Positions 33,282-35,436 of a stretch of 35,436 bases of DNA are shown here, in pieces; the stretch's first letter is position 1; the number at the start of each line of letters is the position of its first letter. A program made the position numbers and the translations under genes. Under the pieces are notes generated by a model. The model had not been told where the DNA came from, searched no databases, and was given only the letters and a program-made list of their open reading frames with translations. The stretch comes from Acephala macrosclerotiorum. Lineage: Eukaryota; Ascomycota; Leotiomycetes; Helotiales; Mollisiaceae. The stretch spans positions 1 through 35,436 of the forward strand of contig MU119594.1 of NCBI GenBank assembly GCA_014904845.1, read 5' to 3'.

Positions 33282-33404
33282 TGTCAATTTGAGTGATATA
33301 TTCGATGGACTTGATAGTCTAATTTTTGAAGATCTAGCTAGGTGCGGGGACATTATATCCATTGCAGTGCTTACTCAGCACTAAAACCACTCGAAAGTCT
33401 AACA
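33282..33404 (-). repeat. Copia copy 2, right LTR (5' LTR in element sense)
   Basis: A 123-bp LTR with intact TG...CA ends, differing from its partner at two positions only. Confidence 0.95.
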
Positions 33405-33905
33405 AGCCTACTCTCGCACGCATCTATGCTTCATTATCAACGTTACCACCAAGCACATCCCAACCAGCCGCTCTTGGCTCACCACAAACGCACCCGATTC
33501 CATACTTTTCTTTGTGTTGCTGTCGTGATTACACGCATTCTCGGGAAAGTAATAGCAGTCATCAGCGCCTGCTGGATCCTCGTCTGGTCATTTCTGACCT
33601 ATACCAATGTCATGGAGACGCCGTATTGCACCACCGCCTATTTCTCACTTCAAAATCATGGCTGGATGCGACTGTGGAACTTTGATCCTCGACAATTTAT
33701 CTCCACTAGAGTGGAAGAGCTTCGATGTCTCGTTTTTGGTTCATTTATTGCGTATTTTGCGTGTGTGTTGATCTTCGCTCTGACTGGAAATGGTACGAGG
33801 AGACGACGTCGTTGTGCTGTTGTTGCTGCGCTTGGTGCGGGATTTCCAGCTCTTGTACTTCCATTGTACTTTTATGGGGTGAAGAGTATACAGAAGGTTT
33901 CGTAA

Positions 33906-34370
33906 GATTTGATAATGAGATAACTTTACTTCAATTGATAAGTCTTCGAAATATCTCTGGTCAGTTCAAATCGTTCGTTTTATTTAAAAGGTTGATTTTT
34001 TTTTTTTGGCCGCAAAATTATCTCTTGTAGTTAGTACTAGACATTCGATTTAAATTGAGAATGCCCCGCACTATTGGTCTAGAGCTGTGTTGTACGGACA
34101 GGCATTTCTAAGCCGACAAATCGCCGGTTATGGACTGTCTGCGATCAAGTCTTTTGAGCACAGCTCCGAGGACTGCCTTCAAGATCCTCTTAGCGACGGG
34201 GCAGTTCTAGGAGACGTTGTTAAGCAGAGAGGATTTGAGCGTAGGATTTACAACGTAGGAAGTTGAAACATGAAGGTTTAGTCTATCAACACTTAGATGA
34301 AGTTCAAGGAAAGCTTATACCAGTCTATCTCGGGAACATTTCTTTTGTTTGTTTTTACTTTTTTGACTCT
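33906..34370. other. Flank of the membrane-protein gene
   Basis: This should be the 3' untranslated region followed by ordinary-composition sequence. No further gene, repeat end or RNA was recognised. Confidence 0.4.
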
Positions 34371-35436
34371 GAAATCAAAATAGTTTATATACTACTTATA
34401 TCGTGAGAAGGTGAGCAAAGATAAAAAGATTTAATATTAAAAATATTACTAAATCTCGAGGTGAAAACAAACTAAGGCGAAACTCTTAACCTTGGATTAT
34501 TCTCTACTTTGGATCACTTTTTAAACTAAAAATACCGATTTTTAATTTTTATTATTTTTACGAATAATTATTATAAATACTTAAAATTAAAAAATTGAAT
34601 TCTTTATATAAAAACTTAAAAATTTACGAATTTTTTTTTAAATTTAAATTACGTAATATTTTTTAATTAAATTTGAAAAAATATATATATATATATTAAT
34701 TTTAAATTTTTTTAAATTTTAATAATTTTTTATAACATTCGCTAATAAAAGCTTTTTTTAATAAAAATTCAAATTAAAAAATTTATAAAAAGTTATTAAT
34801 TAGTTTGATTTTTATTAAATTTTAAAAAAAATTTATATTAATTTTTTATATAAAACTTTTTAAATATTACGCGATCAATAATATATTAATATAAAAATTT
34901 CAAATATAAATTTTTATTAATTATTCGTAAAAAATAATTGAAAATTATAAAATAAAATATAGTAATATATAATTATTAAACGTATTATAAAATAAAATAA
35001 AAAAAATTAAAAATCGTAAAATATTATTTAATAAAAAATAAAAATAAATTTTTTATTAATAGATTAATAAATTAATATATTTATAATAAAAATTATTAAA
35101 ATTCATTAAATAATATTATTATAATTTATTTCAAATATAATATATAATAATAATATTATATGTAATTTAATAAATTTTAATATAATTTTTTAAAAAATTC
35201 GTAAAAAAACGTAAATAATTTTTTTTTAAATATTATTATATATTAACGTTATTAATAAAATATTTATTAAAAATAATTATAATTATAATTTTATTATAAT
35301 TTTAAATAAAACAATTTATAATAAAAAATAATTTAAAATATTAAATTGATTATTAATTTTATTAATAAAATATTTTTTATTATTAATTTAATATATTTTT
35401 ATTTCGTTTTTCGATTAAATAATACTTAGTATAATT
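34371..35436. other. Extremely AT-rich tract
   Basis: More than 1 kb composed almost wholly of A and T, dense in TTAATTAA, TATAAT and poly-A/T words, with no open frame and no readable repeat end. The few C and G bases are mostly in CG steps. This is what heavily RIP-mutated repeat DNA looks like in filamentous ascomycetes, where CA/TG steps are exhausted. It continues past the window edge, so its identity and length cannot be judged. Confidence 0.7.

Larger units (their letters stand above)
27948..33404 (-). mobile_element. Ty1/Copia LTR retrotransposon, copy 2 (5,457 bp)
   Basis: This is the same family as 11916-17370, in the same orientation. It has 123-bp LTRs, an exact 5-bp target duplication (AGCCT at 27943-27947 and 33405-33409), and a single degraded gag-pol frame on the minus strand. 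The internal region is 5,211 bp, exactly the length in copy 1, and sampled stretches differ almost only by C/T and G/A. The LTRs differ from each other at two sites. It lies antisense to the plus-strand gene whose third exon it splits. Confidence 0.95.
26437..33905 (+). pseudogene. Multi-pass membrane protein gene split by a Copia insertion
   Basis: There are three exons: 26437-26955, 27036-27812 and 27865-27947 continued at 33410-33905. Intron 1 (26956-27035) has GTAAGT and CTTAG ends; intron 2 (27813-27864) has GTAAGT and ACAG. The second Copia element, plus one AGCCT duplication, interrupts exon 3; without them the joined frame is 625 codons (624 aa) with no internal stop. The protein has membrane segments near residues 9-27, 126-147 and 162-180, a long soluble middle (KLHVVLDDGSIAEQYVQRAI), then WVRLILANIFGLVVQWGTTG, YWSPPVGLGCDSGG, LSWLLLTLGSLLSHASM, ITRILGKVIAVISACWILVW and two more near the C-terminus. 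It resembles fungal uncharacterised membrane proteins with the YWSPPVGLGC motif; function unknown. The chosen ATG follows an in-frame stop at 26419, so an upstream exon is possible. The clean exons suggest the insertion is what disabled it. Confidence 0.8.

Noticed and set aside
1..35436. CRISPR arrays, operons, Shine-Dalgarno sites and bacterial promoters
   Set aside because: Introns, LTR retrotransposons, RIP and HET genes show that the DNA is fungal; no regularly spaced repeats were seen.

Overview
This is nuclear DNA from a filamentous ascomycete (Pezizomycotina; Leotiomycetes is a guess). The evidence is short introns with GT...AG ends and CTAAC/CTGAT-like branch sites, a HET-domain gene, a DUF1349 gene, a fungal homeobox/zinc-finger regulator, and AT-rich transposons carrying the C-to-T decay expected of repeat-induced point mutation (RIP). 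The window is a border between a small gene-bearing island (about 2.1-8.3 kb) and transposon-rich, decaying sequence (about 9.6-35.4 kb).

Left part: an inverted-repeat MITE (18-441), relics of coiled-coil coding sequence (730-2150), an intact two-exon DUF1349 gene (2187-2947, minus), and a large intact transcription-factor gene (3985-8204, minus; 1,390 aa). The factor has two Zn2Cys6-type cysteine clusters, a TALE homeodomain, C2H2 fingers and five repeats resembling a CENP-B/Tc5-type helix-turn-helix. A 380-bp open stretch just past its stop (3587-3966) may be an alternative last exon.

Middle part: one dead gene fills 9604-19410 (minus). It encoded a CSC1/OSCA/RSN1-type channel. Three different transposons sit in its coding sequence, each with a clean target duplication: an hAT deletion derivative (10087-10633, 8-bp duplication), a Ty1/Copia element (11916-17370, 5-bp) and a PIF/Harbinger-like MITE (18174-18833, TTA). 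Removing the three inserts, one duplication copy each and a 51-bp intron leaves exactly 1,026 codons in one frame, with seven premature stops. Next come a second TA-flanked MITE (20468-20675), a HET/ankyrin pseudogene (21242-23078, minus), a possible HET-like fragment on the plus strand, and a frameshifted stalk-type membrane-protein pseudogene (24366-25984).

Right part: a three-exon gene for a multi-pass membrane protein (26437-33905, plus; 624 aa when joined) is open throughout except that a second copy of the same Copia family (27948-33404) is inserted in its third exon. The two Copia copies lie in the same orientation, have internal regions of identical length (5,211 bp) and the same 1,596-codon gag-pol frame, and both are riddled with stops. 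Their primer-binding site matches the anticodon arm of initiator methionine tRNA, as in half-tRNA-primed elements such as Drosophila copia and yeast Ty5. The window ends in more than 1 kb of almost pure A+T.
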